From Mogibacterium sp. (GTDB taxonomy: Bacteria; Bacillota; Clostridia; Peptostreptococcales; Anaerovoracaceae), in the NCBI GenBank assembly GCA_017431685.1, contig JAFRKO010000010.1:1-64000 (forward strand): 64,000 nt of DNA, written 5' to 3'. Within the stretch, counting starts at the first letter, position 1, and each line of letters begins with the position of its first letter. Of the stretch, positions 41,431 through 50,798 are shown in pieces. Under the pieces are notes generated by a model, which saw only the letters and a list, made by a program, of their open reading frames with translations, had not been told where the DNA came from and did no database searches. A program made the position numbers and the translations under genes.

Positions 41431-42255
41431 TTATATGAGTCCAAGTTTGCGGAATGCCCACTCTATTCCGTCTTCGTCTGTAGACGGACAGATAAAGTCA
41501 CTCCGCGCCTTAAGAAATTCGCTTCCGTTCTCCATGCAAACGCTGGTTCCAACGGTTTCTATCATCTCGATATCAATATTGCTGTCACCGAATCCGATGG
41601 TGTCTGCCATGTCGAAGCCCAGAGCATCCGCTACCACGCGCACAGCTCTGCCCTTATCGAACTTGCGGTTTATGATTTCGCCAAACAGGCATCCCGGTTC
41701 AGAGAAGGTATGAACTATGAACTGGAGCTCATCTCCCAGCGCTGCTTTTGCAGGACCGATCTGACCTTCATCGTGACAGGTGAACACGATCTTATACAGC
41801 GGGCAGCCGTCATATTCCGACAAAGACTTAGGGCCAAGCCCTATCCAGACGGCTTCTATCATGCTGCGCAGATAGTAGTTTCTGGCATCCCCCTCCTCAA
41901 GAAAAGCCTTTGCGCGCTCATCGCTGTATGCGTTATCTTTGCCTTCTATCGAAAGGAATACGCCTGCGTCTGTCATCAGAGTGATCAGCTTCTCCTGCTG
42001 CTCTTCCGTTAGCGGGCAGTTGTAAAGTACTTCATCACCCGCATATACATAACCGCCGCAGCTCGCTATGCCTCCGTCGAAACCGTATTTATGAAGCGGA
42101 GCCAGCATTCCGTAATTGCGCCCGGAGCAAAGAAAAACTTTGTGCCCGAGCTCACGTGCCCTTTTAACTGCTCTTACAGCACTTTCCGGGGGAACATAAC
42201 CGCCCGGAGCTGTAAGCGTGCCGTCAACATCCAAAAAAATCAGTTTTTTATTCAT
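41431..42255 (-). CDS. Cof-type HAD phosphatase
   Basis: A 274-aa HAD hydrolase of the Cof/YbiV (type IIB cap) subgroup: DVDGTL with the nucleophile Asp near 8, CSGRNYG, and a GFGDSNIDIEM motif IV. It dephosphorylates sugar phosphates or flavin-type intermediates in related proteins. The start at 42255 has GGAGG at ideal spacing. It is followed after 22 nt by the YfcE gene. Confidence 0.9.
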   Translation of the reverse strand: MNKKLIFLDVDGTLTAPGGYVPPESAVRAVKRARELGHKVFLCSGRNYGMLAPLHKYGFDGGIASCGGYVYAGDEVLYNCPLTEEQQEKLITLMTDAGVFLSIEGKDNAYSDERAKAFLEEGDARNYYLRSMIEAVWIGLGPKSLSEYDGCPLYKIVFTCHDEGQIGPAKAALGDELQFIVHTFSEPGCLFGEIINRKFDKGRAVRVVADALGFDMADTIGFGDSNIDIEMIETVGTSVCMENGSEFLKARSDFICPSTDEDGIEWAFRKLGLI

Positions 42256-42289
42256 TAATTGTCCTCCAGACAAATTCTTAATATATTCA

Positions 42290-43429
42290 TTATTCAGCAG
42301 AACTCTTCTGAGGTATTTCTACGGCCATGTAAGCGGTGCCGCTGAGCTTGTCATGTGCCATTGGCCTTTCACCCTTCAGTACAGCTTCTTTTATGAAATA
42401 GATCACGAAATAGATCCTTGAAACAAGTAACAAAATCAATATTACAAAATCATTGACTGATCCAGACTTTCCACCCGCCAGCCATCTGGTTATTATAATC
42501 GGAAAATCAGTGAAAAGCCAAAGGTAAACATAACGCTTTACTATCTGACCCGCTCTTGCGGCGCTTCCGTCCCTTGAGACAAGGACCATCCTGCAGATGG
42601 CATGTCCAAGAGTATACCCTTTTGTAAGAAGCACCTGTATTAGCGAGAATATGCAGAAGAAAGTCCAGCTATATGCCCAGCCGTAGATGTAGTAATCGTT
42701 GAAGCCCGGTATCACTACAAACAATACACCGTTAAGGAAATCAAACAGCATCATGCTGAAAACATAATCGAACAGCACAGCCCAGACTCTTCGCATCCCC
42801 GTAACGATCTTCCCTGCCTGACGGCAGTTCTCGTCGATTTCTTCCCTGCTCGGAAGCAGCTTTGTGAACAGATACGCAATATAGTAACCAAGCGCTCCGC
42901 CCATGGTGTTGCAGATCAGGTCCTCTACGTCGGCAAGTCTGTATGGGCCGGGATAGATGCCGAAAAGAGCTGTAAGCTGGCTCAGCTCATAAAAGAGGCT
43001 CAGCAGGAACGACAGCAGTATCGTGCTCTTCAGATCTTTTTTGAAGTAGTAGCGCATATAGACGCCGAAAGGAACTGTAAGCAGTATGTTGAACAGGAGC
43101 TGCCAGAGCGCCATGCTCTTCATATATGCTTTCAGGGTCGTCACGCTGATCACCTTGTCGTGCCAGTACAGCCATATCTGTCTGAACGGTATGAGATTGA
43201 GGTGATCCTGCATCGTATTGCCGACAGTAGATGCCCTGTCAGGCAGCGGCAGGATCACCATGAAGTAGGCTATCAACATGTAAAGAATAAAGCTGTAGAC
43301 GATAAGCGTCCTGTATCTTGAGACCGATCCGTATCTGTGATACTGAACCATCGCATACGGAAACGTAAACAAGGCTGCTATAAACGGAAACACTATCAGT
43401 CCTGTAACTACATCGTTGATATATACCAT
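42290..43429 (-). CDS. VanZ-like/RDD-domain membrane protein
   Basis: A 379-aa multi-pass membrane protein. The N-terminal half has the VanZ family pattern (NLIPFRQIWLYW and FGIYPGPYRLADVEDLICN), and the C-terminal half an RDD-like segment (RVWAVLFDYVFSMMLF and YTLGHAICRMVLVSRDG). VanZ-like proteins confer low-level teicoplanin tolerance in some species, but most are uncharacterised. The start site is weak. It is upstream of a HAD gene. Confidence 0.83.
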   Translation of the reverse strand: MVYINDVVTGLIVFPFIAALFTFPYAMVQYHRYGSVSRYRTLIVYSFILYMLIAYFMVILPLPDRASTVGNTMQDHLNLIPFRQIWLYWHDKVISVTTLKAYMKSMALWQLLFNILLTVPFGVYMRYYFKKDLKSTILLSFLLSLFYELSQLTALFGIYPGPYRLADVEDLICNTMGGALGYYIAYLFTKLLPSREEIDENCRQAGKIVTGMRRVWAVLFDYVFSMMLFDFLNGVLFVVIPGFNDYYIYGWAYSWTFFCIFSLIQVLLTKGYTLGHAICRMVLVSRDGSAARAGQIVKRYVYLWLFTDFPIIITRWLAGGKSGSVNDFVILILLLVSRIYFVIYFIKEAVLKGERPMAHDKLSGTAYMAVEIPQKSSAE

Positions 43430-43495
43430 TCTTTTAACTAATCAGTCTCTGAAAAAACAGTCTTACAGCCTTTTTCAATAATTGTATCGAGCCGC

Positions 43496-44125
43496 CTAAC
43501 CGAACAATTGCCCGGGCAGCTTCAGCTTCTCTTTAAGCGGAAAGTTCCTGTCGAATTCATCGACAGCAGCATCATCCACATAATAACCCTTCGGTGTCTG
43601 ATAAACCCCGGTTACATCATCGAGAAATCCCGGGATCAGCTCCCTGCAGAGAAAGAACGAGTCATCAGCCCCTTCCGGCAAATCGTGATACCTGATGCCA
43701 AACCTGCGGGCATAGTCAAACCCGCTCTTGCCATAGAAGTCTATATTGCCTTCAAACAGAACTGCTCCGAATCCCATCTGCGCTGCCCTTTCAAGAGAAT
43801 AATCGAGCAGCATCTTACCGTATCCCTTGCGCTTTAGCTCCGGTGTAATGCAGATCGGCCCCATAGTCAGCACCTCGATATCGCTCCCGTTATCAGCATT
43901 GATCATGGTCTTCATGAACATGTTCTGTCCTATCAGAGCTCCGTCTTTTTCCATCACGAAATCAAGCTCCTTAACGAATGCCGGATCATTGCGCAGCACA
44001 TGGATTACAAAATGCTCGCTGCATCCCGGGCGATAAACGTTCCAGAACGATTCCCTTATAAGGTTCTCAACCTCTCTGTATTCGCCTTTGTTTTCAAAAC
44101 GTATTATTACGTCGTTTGTATTCAT
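43496..44125 (-). CDS. GNAT-family acetyltransferase with C-terminal extension
   Basis: A 209-aa protein. The GNAT core includes the acetyl-CoA motif LKRKGYGKMLLDYSL and the Y-containing KSGFDYARRFG end. About 50 further residues (LPEGADDSFFLCRELIPGF) match the branch of predicted N-acetyltransferases with an FxRE-like tail. The start has AGGAGG. The substrate is unknown. Confidence 0.87.
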   Translation of the reverse strand: MNTNDVIIRFENKGEYREVENLIRESFWNVYRPGCSEHFVIHVLRNDPAFVKELDFVMEKDGALIGQNMFMKTMINADNGSDIEVLTMGPICITPELKRKGYGKMLLDYSLERAAQMGFGAVLFEGNIDFYGKSGFDYARRFGIRYHDLPEGADDSFFLCRELIPGFLDDVTGVYQTPKGYYVDDAAVDEFDRNFPLKEKLKLPGQLFG

Positions 44126-44169
44126 TGTTTAACCTCCTGAAAATTGTCGACTTCAATTGCCTGTAAAGC

Positions 44170-44201
44170 GGGAGGTTTGTAAGATCGTCTGCAAACCTCC
44201 C
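44170..44201. repeat. Perfect 10-bp inverted repeat between two genes
   Basis: GGGAGGTTTG (44170-44179) and CAAACCTCCC (44192-44201) with a 12-nt loop, and no U-tract on either strand. It lies just upstream of the GNAT gene start and after the ketopantoate-reductase-like gene. It may be an operator, an RNA processing site or a weak terminator. Confidence 0.6.
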
Positions 44202-44283
44202 GGTCAGCCTACAATCTCCATTGTGTAGTTCTTTTTCAAAAAGCACTCTCCTTTTGTGTAAAACTTTACTGTAATTATAACAT

Positions 44284-45276
44284 TTAAAACTGCATTTCCC
44301 ATTTTTTGTACAGTTCGGCAGATATCTTTTTATAAAGCGGCGTGCTGACGCCATACCTCTCCCCCATTCTTACGACTTCATATATCAAGCCGTCTATCTC
44401 CGAGGCTTTTCCCGCAGCCACATCCCGCTGCAGCGAGGTGGTCATGTCAGGTGAGAGACCTGCTGTTATCTCAAGGTTTACAGGGACTATGTCCTCACCG
44501 AATCCGATACCCATGGCGTCAGCCAGGTCTGATATCTCTCTGACCAGACCTGCAAAGCAATCTCTTATTTCTCCTGGCTGCTGAACTGCCCCAACCGGGA
44601 CATCATAATAAAGTCCACACGCGCCTTGAGGAGATACATAAGAAAACTTCCTGAGTGTGTCTCTTTCTATGTTGTCAGACAGAATGCCCTCGATGAGACT
44701 GCTGCACATATCATCACGTACCCTTTCGAGAATAGGGCCGATCATGTCCTGCAGATGCTTCTGATCTTTTCTCAGCCCGAATACCACTCTGAGAATGGTT
44801 CCCTTCATCAGGATATGGCCGGGTTCCTTTATTTCAGACGCGACATATATGCAGCCATCGGTCACAGTGATGCCCGGAAGATGCTTCTGCATCTGAGAGC
44901 CTGTTCCGAATATGTTGAGGATCGGTATGACGATAGTATCCGGACCTGCAACAGTATTTATGAATGGAATCGTGTCTTCAACGGAATAGCCTTTGACGCA
45001 CACTATTATTACGTCCGGCCTTTCACTTTCACCGGTCTGATCTGCTATACTGAAGCGCCCGGTATATTCTTCCATTGTAAAAGCTTTTACTGGATCTACG
45101 ATGAATTCCATGTCCGGCCTGCTCACTTTCAGACCGCTTTTTCGCATCGCATCAAGATGACTGCCACGCGCAATAAAAGTCACATCATGCCCGGCCTTCG
45201 CCATGTGAGATCCTATCGCTCCGCCGGTGCCTCCGGTTCCAATCACCAAATATTTCAATTTACCTTTTTTCATCAT
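44284..45276 (-). CDS. 2-dehydropantoate 2-reductase-like (ketopantoate reductase) protein
   Basis: A 330-aa NADP-dependent reductase fold. The N-terminal GTGGTGGAIGSH is the dinucleotide motif. CVKGYSVEDTI carries the conserved Lys (active site), and a second catalytic Lys is expected in the C-terminal helical domain. The family makes pantoate for CoA synthesis, but many Firmicutes carry extra copies on other 2-oxo acids. It lies 5 nt after the 45282-47216 surface-protein gene with a weak Shine-Dalgarno, so coupled translation is possible. Confidence 0.85.
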   Translation of the reverse strand: MMKKGKLKYLVIGTGGTGGAIGSHMAKAGHDVTFIARGSHLDAMRKSGLKVSRPDMEFIVDPVKAFTMEEYTGRFSIADQTGESERPDVIIVCVKGYSVEDTIPFINTVAGPDTIVIPILNIFGTGSQMQKHLPGITVTDGCIYVASEIKEPGHILMKGTILRVVFGLRKDQKHLQDMIGPILERVRDDMCSSLIEGILSDNIERDTLRKFSYVSPQGACGLYYDVPVGAVQQPGEIRDCFAGLVREISDLADAMGIGFGEDIVPVNLEITAGLSPDMTTSLQRDVAAGKASEIDGLIYEVVRMGERYGVSTPLYKKISAELYKKWEMQF

Positions 45277-45281
45277 TTTAA

Positions 45282-47216
45282 CTATTTAATCTTTACTTTC
45301 TTTCCGGCATTCGCCTTCGTGAATATCTTTTTATATGTCTTAACATACTTCTTGTTTACAGACTTCTTTGTACTTACCTTAACCTGAACGTTCTTGATTT
45401 TTGAATTTTTTAAGCAGCCTTTAATCTTTGTCTTTTTCAGAAGCCTGGTCTTCAGAATAAGCTTAGTTGCTTTCGATCCCCTGAACGCATTCTTCTTTAT
45501 TGCTCTGACATTTTTCCCGACTGTGACAGTCCGTATTTTCTTGCCTGTAAACGCTTTTGCATTTATCTGAGTTACCTTGAAAGTCTTGCCGTTGATCCTG
45601 ATCTTTGCAGGAACCGTAACGCTTTTTGCATTCTTTGATTTACTAAATGCAACAGTCTTTGATCTGACAGAGATAACCTTATACTTATTCTTCTGATATT
45701 TAACAGTATCTCCTGCCTTCACTGTCTTTACAGCCTGCTCTGCAGGTGTAGCTGGTGCCGGCACCTCTTTCTCTCTGAGGGCCGCCTTCGCTGCTGTAAC
45801 TTTGTCTGCTGCAGCCTTCAGCTGCTCTGCTGTGGCCTTATTATCTCCGGCGAGAGCCTCCGCTTCAGCTATTGCATCCTGAAGCGCCTTATATGACTCA
45901 TCAGTATAGTTTCCTTTCTCAACATTTCTGGCTGCTGAAACAGCTTCAGATACCGCAGTTCTGGCTATTTCAGTCAATGCAGACGGAGTCTTGCCGTCCG
46001 GATCTGCGTCCTCTGCATTGTCACCGGTATTGCCTGAACTGTCAGAGCCTGATGCGGACTCACCATTTTCAGTACCGCTATTGTTGCTGTCCTGATCGGT
46101 CGTATCAGATCCACCGGAGTTCTCACCCTGATCTCCCTGATCAGTATCATCTTCAGCACTCACAATATTGAAACTGACGACTCTGCTTCCGCTGTAGATA
46201 CCCATACCTGTTATAGTAACTGACGCGATACCCGGATCAACATTATCTGAATAAGAGACTGTGTAGTCCTTACTTTCAGTAAGTGCAGTTCCGTCCCAGT
46301 ATACGCTGACCTGAGGAGTATATGCCTGACCGGTGAAATTGCGGTCCGAAAAATCACCTTCAACTGTGCAGATATCGTCCGATAGACGTTTCTTTGAGAT
46401 GGTCACATTAGGTTCATCGCCATCCCAGATTACATGGCTGTAACACTCTTCCTCTTCATCAGTTGTGTTTTCAACAGTGTATACTTTCCCTCCTTCAGGG
46501 TATTTGATATATATGTCATCAGAAAGGTTCAGAGATCCGATAGCTACACCATATGCCGATGCATACCATACAATTACAGGAGTATAGTAATCATTAATAC
46601 ATATATCTGAACTTTCAATACTGATATTTCTCTCCGCATAAATACCAAATCTGTTTATTGGTGCGCTATACGGTTTATAACTGATGGTAAGATCGCAATC
46701 TGTAATATAAATATCTTTCATTGACCTGATGCCGTCCAGAACCTTTGTATCTATCGTACCGCTGACATTGTCCAGTTCTATATTGCCATCATGTGAAAGC
46801 AGACCTGATGCGACTCCTTTCATTTCCAGATCTGTGTTCTTTATTGTCAGATTATCAACACTGTCCAAAGCATAATCATAAAAAGATGGTGCTTTCATAT
46901 AGTTGTAAACAATAAGGCTGCAGTTTTCTACACTTATCGCCCCATCTGCATAAATCCTTGGGTCATCTGACTTCATAGTAAGTGTGTGGTGTGTCCCTTC
47001 TTCACTTTTTATACTTATATTTCCACTCGCATTGATTAGGGGAATTTCCAGATCAGCATCCAGAATCAGTTCCAGATCTCCATCAACTTTCAGAGCTTCT
47101 TCCGGGCTTAGATCACTGGCTCTGTATATCGTTGAGGCATACGCCACGTCCGGCAAAAAAGTCATCAGCATTATTGCAGATAAAAGCACTGCAGCAATAC
47201 TCTTTAAACACTTCAT
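45282..47216 (-). CDS. Large secreted surface protein with Ig-like, FIVAR and BspA-type regions
   Basis: A 644-aa exported protein. A 26-residue signal peptide precedes an N-terminal beta-rich carbohydrate-binding-like region (~30-340). A low-complexity Ser/Gly/Asp linker (~365-420) follows, then a FIVAR-type helical domain (~440-500) and a C-terminal block of BspA-like leucine-rich/hairpin repeats rich in Lys (~510-644). No LPXTG. Likely adhesion or wall-associated. The start has AAAGGACG upstream. Confidence 0.8.
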   Translation of the reverse strand: MKCLKSIAAVLLSAIMLMTFLPDVAYASTIYRASDLSPEEALKVDGDLELILDADLEIPLINASGNISIKSEEGTHHTLTMKSDDPRIYADGAISVENCSLIVYNYMKAPSFYDYALDSVDNLTIKNTDLEMKGVASGLLSHDGNIELDNVSGTIDTKVLDGIRSMKDIYITDCDLTISYKPYSAPINRFGIYAERNISIESSDICINDYYTPVIVWYASAYGVAIGSLNLSDDIYIKYPEGGKVYTVENTTDEEEECYSHVIWDGDEPNVTISKKRLSDDICTVEGDFSDRNFTGQAYTPQVSVYWDGTALTESKDYTVSYSDNVDPGIASVTITGMGIYSGSRVVSFNIVSAEDDTDQGDQGENSGGSDTTDQDSNNSGTENGESASGSDSSGNTGDNAEDADPDGKTPSALTEIARTAVSEAVSAARNVEKGNYTDESYKALQDAIAEAEALAGDNKATAEQLKAAADKVTAAKAALREKEVPAPATPAEQAVKTVKAGDTVKYQKNKYKVISVRSKTVAFSKSKNAKSVTVPAKIRINGKTFKVTQINAKAFTGKKIRTVTVGKNVRAIKKNAFRGSKATKLILKTRLLKKTKIKGCLKNSKIKNVQVKVSTKKSVNKKYVKTYKKIFTKANAGKKVKIK

Positions 47217-47279
47217 AACTTACGTCCTTTCTTTTACTGAAATAACCTGTTACCTTCCTGAACAAGCTGTTTTATCTTT

Positions 47280-48152
47280 TTATGCAGCAGGCGCCAGTTC
47301 TTCTTCATATTCTATGTACTTTAAGAAGTACTCATCAGACAGTTCATCAATTCTTCCGGACTTTTTTTCTCTCTCAAGGAAGTCATTAACATAATCCAGC
47401 AAATCCTCTGATCCTTTCGGCATCAGCACCCCCAGCTCTCCATGTGTAAACGGTTCATAAATGAGCGGTGCCGCAAGGCGGTCATCCTGTCCGACATAAT
47501 ATCCTGCTTCCACAATCTCCGTGATCATGACATCTGCCTCTCCGGAGGCAACCAGCCCCGGGATCTCCTGATTGACATCATGGATTGTTAATGTCGCGTC
47601 AGGCAGATTTTCGCGTGCGAATTTTTCATTAGTTCCGCCCGGATTCTCCATAACACGCACTTCCGGCCGGTTGATTGCTTCGATGCTCGTATATTTATCA
47701 GCATCCTCTGCACGGCAAAGAATTGTTTTACCGTTTTCAAGATAACCATCCGACATCAGCGCCTGTTCTTTTCTGGCGTCAGTGATTGTAATCCCTGTGA
47801 TCGCAAGATCAAATTTATCTGCCAGAGTTTCATCCATCAATGCAGGCCATGATGTTGCCACAAACTCTATATCGACATTCAGATCGTCAGCAAGATCTTC
47901 CGCAAGTTCCGCATCAAAACCAATATACTCGCCTGTTACGGGATCAAGGTAAGACATGGGCTGATAATCCCCGGTTGCACCCACTTTCAGTACACCTCTT
48001 TCACGTATCTCCTCAAGACCGGTCACTTCTGAAGAATCCGGGGTTTTATCAGAAGTCTGACATCCGGCAGGCAACAGCATACAGATCGTAATAACGGCAA
48101 GTATCAGAATGAGTAAAAATCTATGATCTTTATGTTCTGACATTTTATTCAT
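47280..48152 (-). CDS. Periplasmic-type substrate-binding lipoprotein with cyclohexadienyl-dehydratase (PheC) likeness
   Basis: A 290-aa lipoprotein (lipobox LLPAGC, Cys31). The two-lobe SBP_bac_3 fold is clear: GVLKVGATGDYQPMSY and YIGFDAELAEDLADDL. The NPGGTNEKFARENLP block and the MITEIVEAGYY run match cyclohexadienyl dehydratases (PheC), which dehydrate prephenate or arogenate, more than typical amino-acid receptors. Either a secreted dehydratase-like enzyme or a binding protein is possible; no transporter permease is adjacent. The start has GAGGAGG. Confidence 0.75.
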   Translation of the reverse strand: MNKMSEHKDHRFLLILILAVITICMLLPAGCQTSDKTPDSSEVTGLEEIRERGVLKVGATGDYQPMSYLDPVTGEYIGFDAELAEDLADDLNVDIEFVATSWPALMDETLADKFDLAITGITITDARKEQALMSDGYLENGKTILCRAEDADKYTSIEAINRPEVRVMENPGGTNEKFARENLPDATLTIHDVNQEIPGLVASGEADVMITEIVEAGYYVGQDDRLAAPLIYEPFTHGELGVLMPKGSEDLLDYVNDFLEREKKSGRIDELSDEYFLKYIEYEEELAPAA

Positions 48153-48215
48153 TGCTGTTCCTCCTCGTATTACATAATACATAACTACTTCAGATTTTCA
48201 TCCCTTATACTTCAC

Positions 48216-48686
48216 CTAATCTATACACATACCGAATTCCCTGCACAGATTATCAAAGCGTGCCAGTTCCTTTTCTTTTATAGATTTTGACAGATCGTTC
48301 ATGCAGTGATGTATGACATCAGCGTCTTTAAGGACTTCATCCATCGGACCATCCGTAACGAGTTTATCATCATGATGATAAATGGCAGAGCAGATAGTCT
48401 CTGTTTCTTCCTCATTCGTCAGATTTAGCTCACCCAGGATTTCTTTTGCCAGTTCGGCTCCCTTATGTGCATGATCATCGTATGATCCGGTCTTATACGC
48501 GTGAAGATCATGCAGCATCGCAGCCATTGAAGCGATTTCCCAGTCGAGTCCGCGCTTTTTTGCTATCATAGTCGCCGCAAGCGAAACGCCATAAAGATGA
48601 ACGATCGCGCTGTTTCGCTTATCTTCATTTTCCATTTTATTCAGTTCAGCATTTACATATGCTCGAAGTTCCTTCAGTCTGCCCAT
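48216..48686 (-). CDS. HD-domain phosphohydrolase
   Basis: About 156 aa from ATG 48686. The HD motif is complete: H in AIVHLYG, LHDLHAYK (HD), and YHHDD, with a C-terminal D (KDADVIHHC). HD proteins hydrolyse phosphate esters such as nucleotides or cyclic nucleotides. An upstream ATG (48743) extends the frame but lacks a ribosome site. Function not assignable further. Confidence 0.8.
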   Translation of the reverse strand: MGRLKELRAYVNAELNKMENEDKRNSAIVHLYGVSLAATMIAKKRGLDWEIASMAAMLHDLHAYKTGSYDDHAHKGAELAKEILGELNLTNEEETETICSAIYHHDDKLVTDGPMDEVLKDADVIHHCMNDLSKSIKEKELARFDNLCREFGMCID

Positions 48687-48772
48687 GATTATTCTATACC
48701 CCGTTTCTCCTGGCTCCTCTTTTTCAAGTTTACCTGTATCCATCCGCTGGAATGATCGTATTTTTATACGCT

Positions 48773-49654
48773 CTATACATCAAGGTGAGCACCCCATGCA
48801 GTTCCGCTCAGAACATCGACTTCATAGTAATTATTACCATTTTCATCGTCCTCAGTCAGATAATACATGTAATGGGAGACCTTAACATTACTGATCTTAT
48901 CTCTGAGGCCTGCTCCGTCAATATCCTCTCTGAAATATGCCTCACTGCTTACAGTTTTCCCGGATCCGAATTCATCTCCGGCGAATCCTCCGCCGACATT
49001 TACTATAACGCCTTCACCGTCAAAACCATCAATATAGTAGTCGACCGACTCAACAGTCCCGCCTGTGTTGTTGGTTATCTCAGCAATATATACTAACTCG
49101 CCATCGCTGTTCACGCCCCTCTCTGTAAGGGAAAAAGTCAGACTGTTTGCTGTATCAAAGTCCCCGCTTGTATCGAGTTCGTAATTTCCGTCACCGGCAG
49201 TGGTCTTGTCTGTTTCGATTTCATAGACAAAGTCGCGCTTTCCATCAAAACAGATGAGGTTTGACAATTTGATGGTATTAACAGTTTCCGGATCCAGATC
49301 CCATGTGCTCGCGGTGAGATATGCGGTCTGTCCGTCGCTCAGGCATCCGGTGTAATGCAATGCGCCTTCGCTGATCTCATCACGGTCTCCATACGTGAAA
49401 TCTACATCTCCGTGAAGGTTGTAGATATCAAAGCCACATTTATTGGTGATTTTATATATGGCGCGCATTTCGTTATCCTTATTCCCACGCATATATTCCT
49501 CTACGGTAAAATGCCCTTCCACCGGTTCCTCTTCTGTCATTTCCGGTTCTTCTGTGTCAACGCCTGTTGTGACAGCATCGTCCGTTGGCCTTCCGCATGC
49601 ATTTAGTCCCACAGCAAGTACGACTATCAGCAACATGTATATTATTCTCTTCAT
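48773..49654 (-). CDS. Secreted lipoprotein of unknown function
   Basis: A 293-aa lipoprotein (lipobox GLNAC, Cys20) with an acidic linker and two beta-sandwich-like halves: one with YKITNKCGFDIYNLHGDVDF, one with VYIAEITNNTGGTVESVDYY. The repeated immunoglobulin-like design is common in clostridial lipoproteins of unknown role. GGAGAG is close to the start. It lies 140 nt after hypE, beyond its terminator. Confidence 0.75.
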   Translation of the reverse strand: MKRIIYMLLIVVLAVGLNACGRPTDDAVTTGVDTEEPEMTEEEPVEGHFTVEEYMRGNKDNEMRAIYKITNKCGFDIYNLHGDVDFTYGDRDEISEGALHYTGCLSDGQTAYLTASTWDLDPETVNTIKLSNLICFDGKRDFVYEIETDKTTAGDGNYELDTSGDFDTANSLTFSLTERGVNSDGELVYIAEITNNTGGTVESVDYYIDGFDGEGVIVNVGGGFAGDEFGSGKTVSSEAYFREDIDGAGLRDKISNVKVSHYMYYLTEDDENGNNYYEVDVLSGTAWGAHLDV

Positions 49655-49757
49655 TTCTCTCCGCTTTCTTCTATATCATTACCGTTCTCATTGTTTATCT
49701 CAGACAAATCGTTCAAATAGAGTATAGCACGCAAATAAGAGTAAATACGCACAAAAC

Positions 49758-49790
49758 ATGATCCCTCAGGCCTAAAACCTGAGGGATCAT
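49758..49790. terminator. Terminator at the end of the nif-like/hyp operon
   Basis: A perfect 13-bp stem, ATGATCCCTCAGG (49758-49770) with CCTGAGGGATCAT (49778-49790), lies four bases after the hypE stop. The U-tract is short on both strands (UGUUUUGUG on the minus strand), so it may act in both directions or partly read through. Confidence 0.82.
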
Positions 49791-49793
49791 TCT

Positions 49794-50798
49794 TTAACAT
49801 ATTCTAGGCAGCAATTCACCGCCAGGCTGCGGCAGAAGTGTCTCTGCACCTATTTCAGTAGTCATTATGACCTTTCCCGGCATCTCATCTGTTATCTCTC
49901 CTATGACAGCAGCTTTTGAGGTGTATTTTCCTTGCCTCAGTACTTCAAGTATCTTATCTGCTTCTTCTTTTGGCGCAATGATCACAAGGCGCCCCTCGCA
50001 GGCAAGATAGAGCGGCTCAAGGCCAAGCATCCCGCAGACACCTTTTACTGCTCTGTCGACCGGAACAGATTCTGCTTCGATTCTTATACCTACATTGCTC
50101 TGCTCAGCAATTTCATAAAGGACCGTGCCTACGCCTCCGCGCGTGGCATCTCTGATAACATGGACATCGTCCGCAGCTGACAGAACAGAGTCTACTGCAC
50201 CCCACAGCGGTGCGCAGTCACTGTCGACATCAGCTTCTATGCCATATTCATTGCGGGCAAGAAGGATCGTGCATCCGTGTCTTCCGACATCACCTGTTAC
50301 GATTACAGCATCACCCGGTTTTGCCAGCGCTCCTCCGGTCTTTACGCCATCTCTTATGCGACCGATCCCGGTAGTGGTGATAAACACGCCATCCACCTGT
50401 CCTTTGCCGGCTACTTTCGTATCTCCGGCAACGATCCTGACTCCAGCTTCTGCAGCTGTCTTTTCCATGGCAGCAGCGATCTCTTCAAGCTTATCCATCG
50501 GGAAGCCTTCCTCTATGACAAAAGCGCATGTCAGATAGAGCGGCTCAGCTCCCATGCAGGCAAGATCATTGACTGTTCCGCATATGGAAAGCTTTCCTAC
50601 ATTCCCGCCCGGGAATTCATACGGAGAAACGATAAACCCGTCAGTCGACATGGCCAGTTTCCCTGCTTCTATATCCAGAACAGCCGCGTCATCCGCTGTA
50701 AAGAGCGGATTGGCAAAATGCGCCGCAAATACTTCATGTATAAGCTCAGATGTCTGCTTGCCACCTGCCCCGTGTGCAAGAGTTACAGTCTTACCCAT
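49794..50798 (-). CDS. hypE: Hydrogenase expression/formation protein HypE
   Basis: A 334-aa protein of the AIR-synthase/ThiL-like ATPase fold that dehydrates the HypF-made thiocarboxamide to a thiocyanate on its C-terminal Cys, giving the CN ligands of the Fe(CN)2CO unit. Visible: HGAGGKQT at the N-terminus, the FTADDAAVLD ATP/metal segment, and the diagnostic C-terminal PRIC with carrier Cys334 intact. It starts within the hypD stop (8-nt overlap). No hydrogenase gene is adjacent; the operon is nitrogenase-like. Confidence 0.97.
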   Translation of the reverse strand: MGKTVTLAHGAGGKQTSELIHEVFAAHFANPLFTADDAAVLDIEAGKLAMSTDGFIVSPYEFPGGNVGKLSICGTVNDLACMGAEPLYLTCAFVIEEGFPMDKLEEIAAAMEKTAAEAGVRIVAGDTKVAGKGQVDGVFITTTGIGRIRDGVKTGGALAKPGDAVIVTGDVGRHGCTILLARNEYGIEADVDSDCAPLWGAVDSVLSAADDVHVIRDATRGGVGTVLYEIAEQSNVGIRIEAESVPVDRAVKGVCGMLGLEPLYLACEGRLVIIAPKEEADKILEVLRQGKYTSKAAVIGEITDEMPGKVIMTTEIGAETLLPQPGGELLPRIC

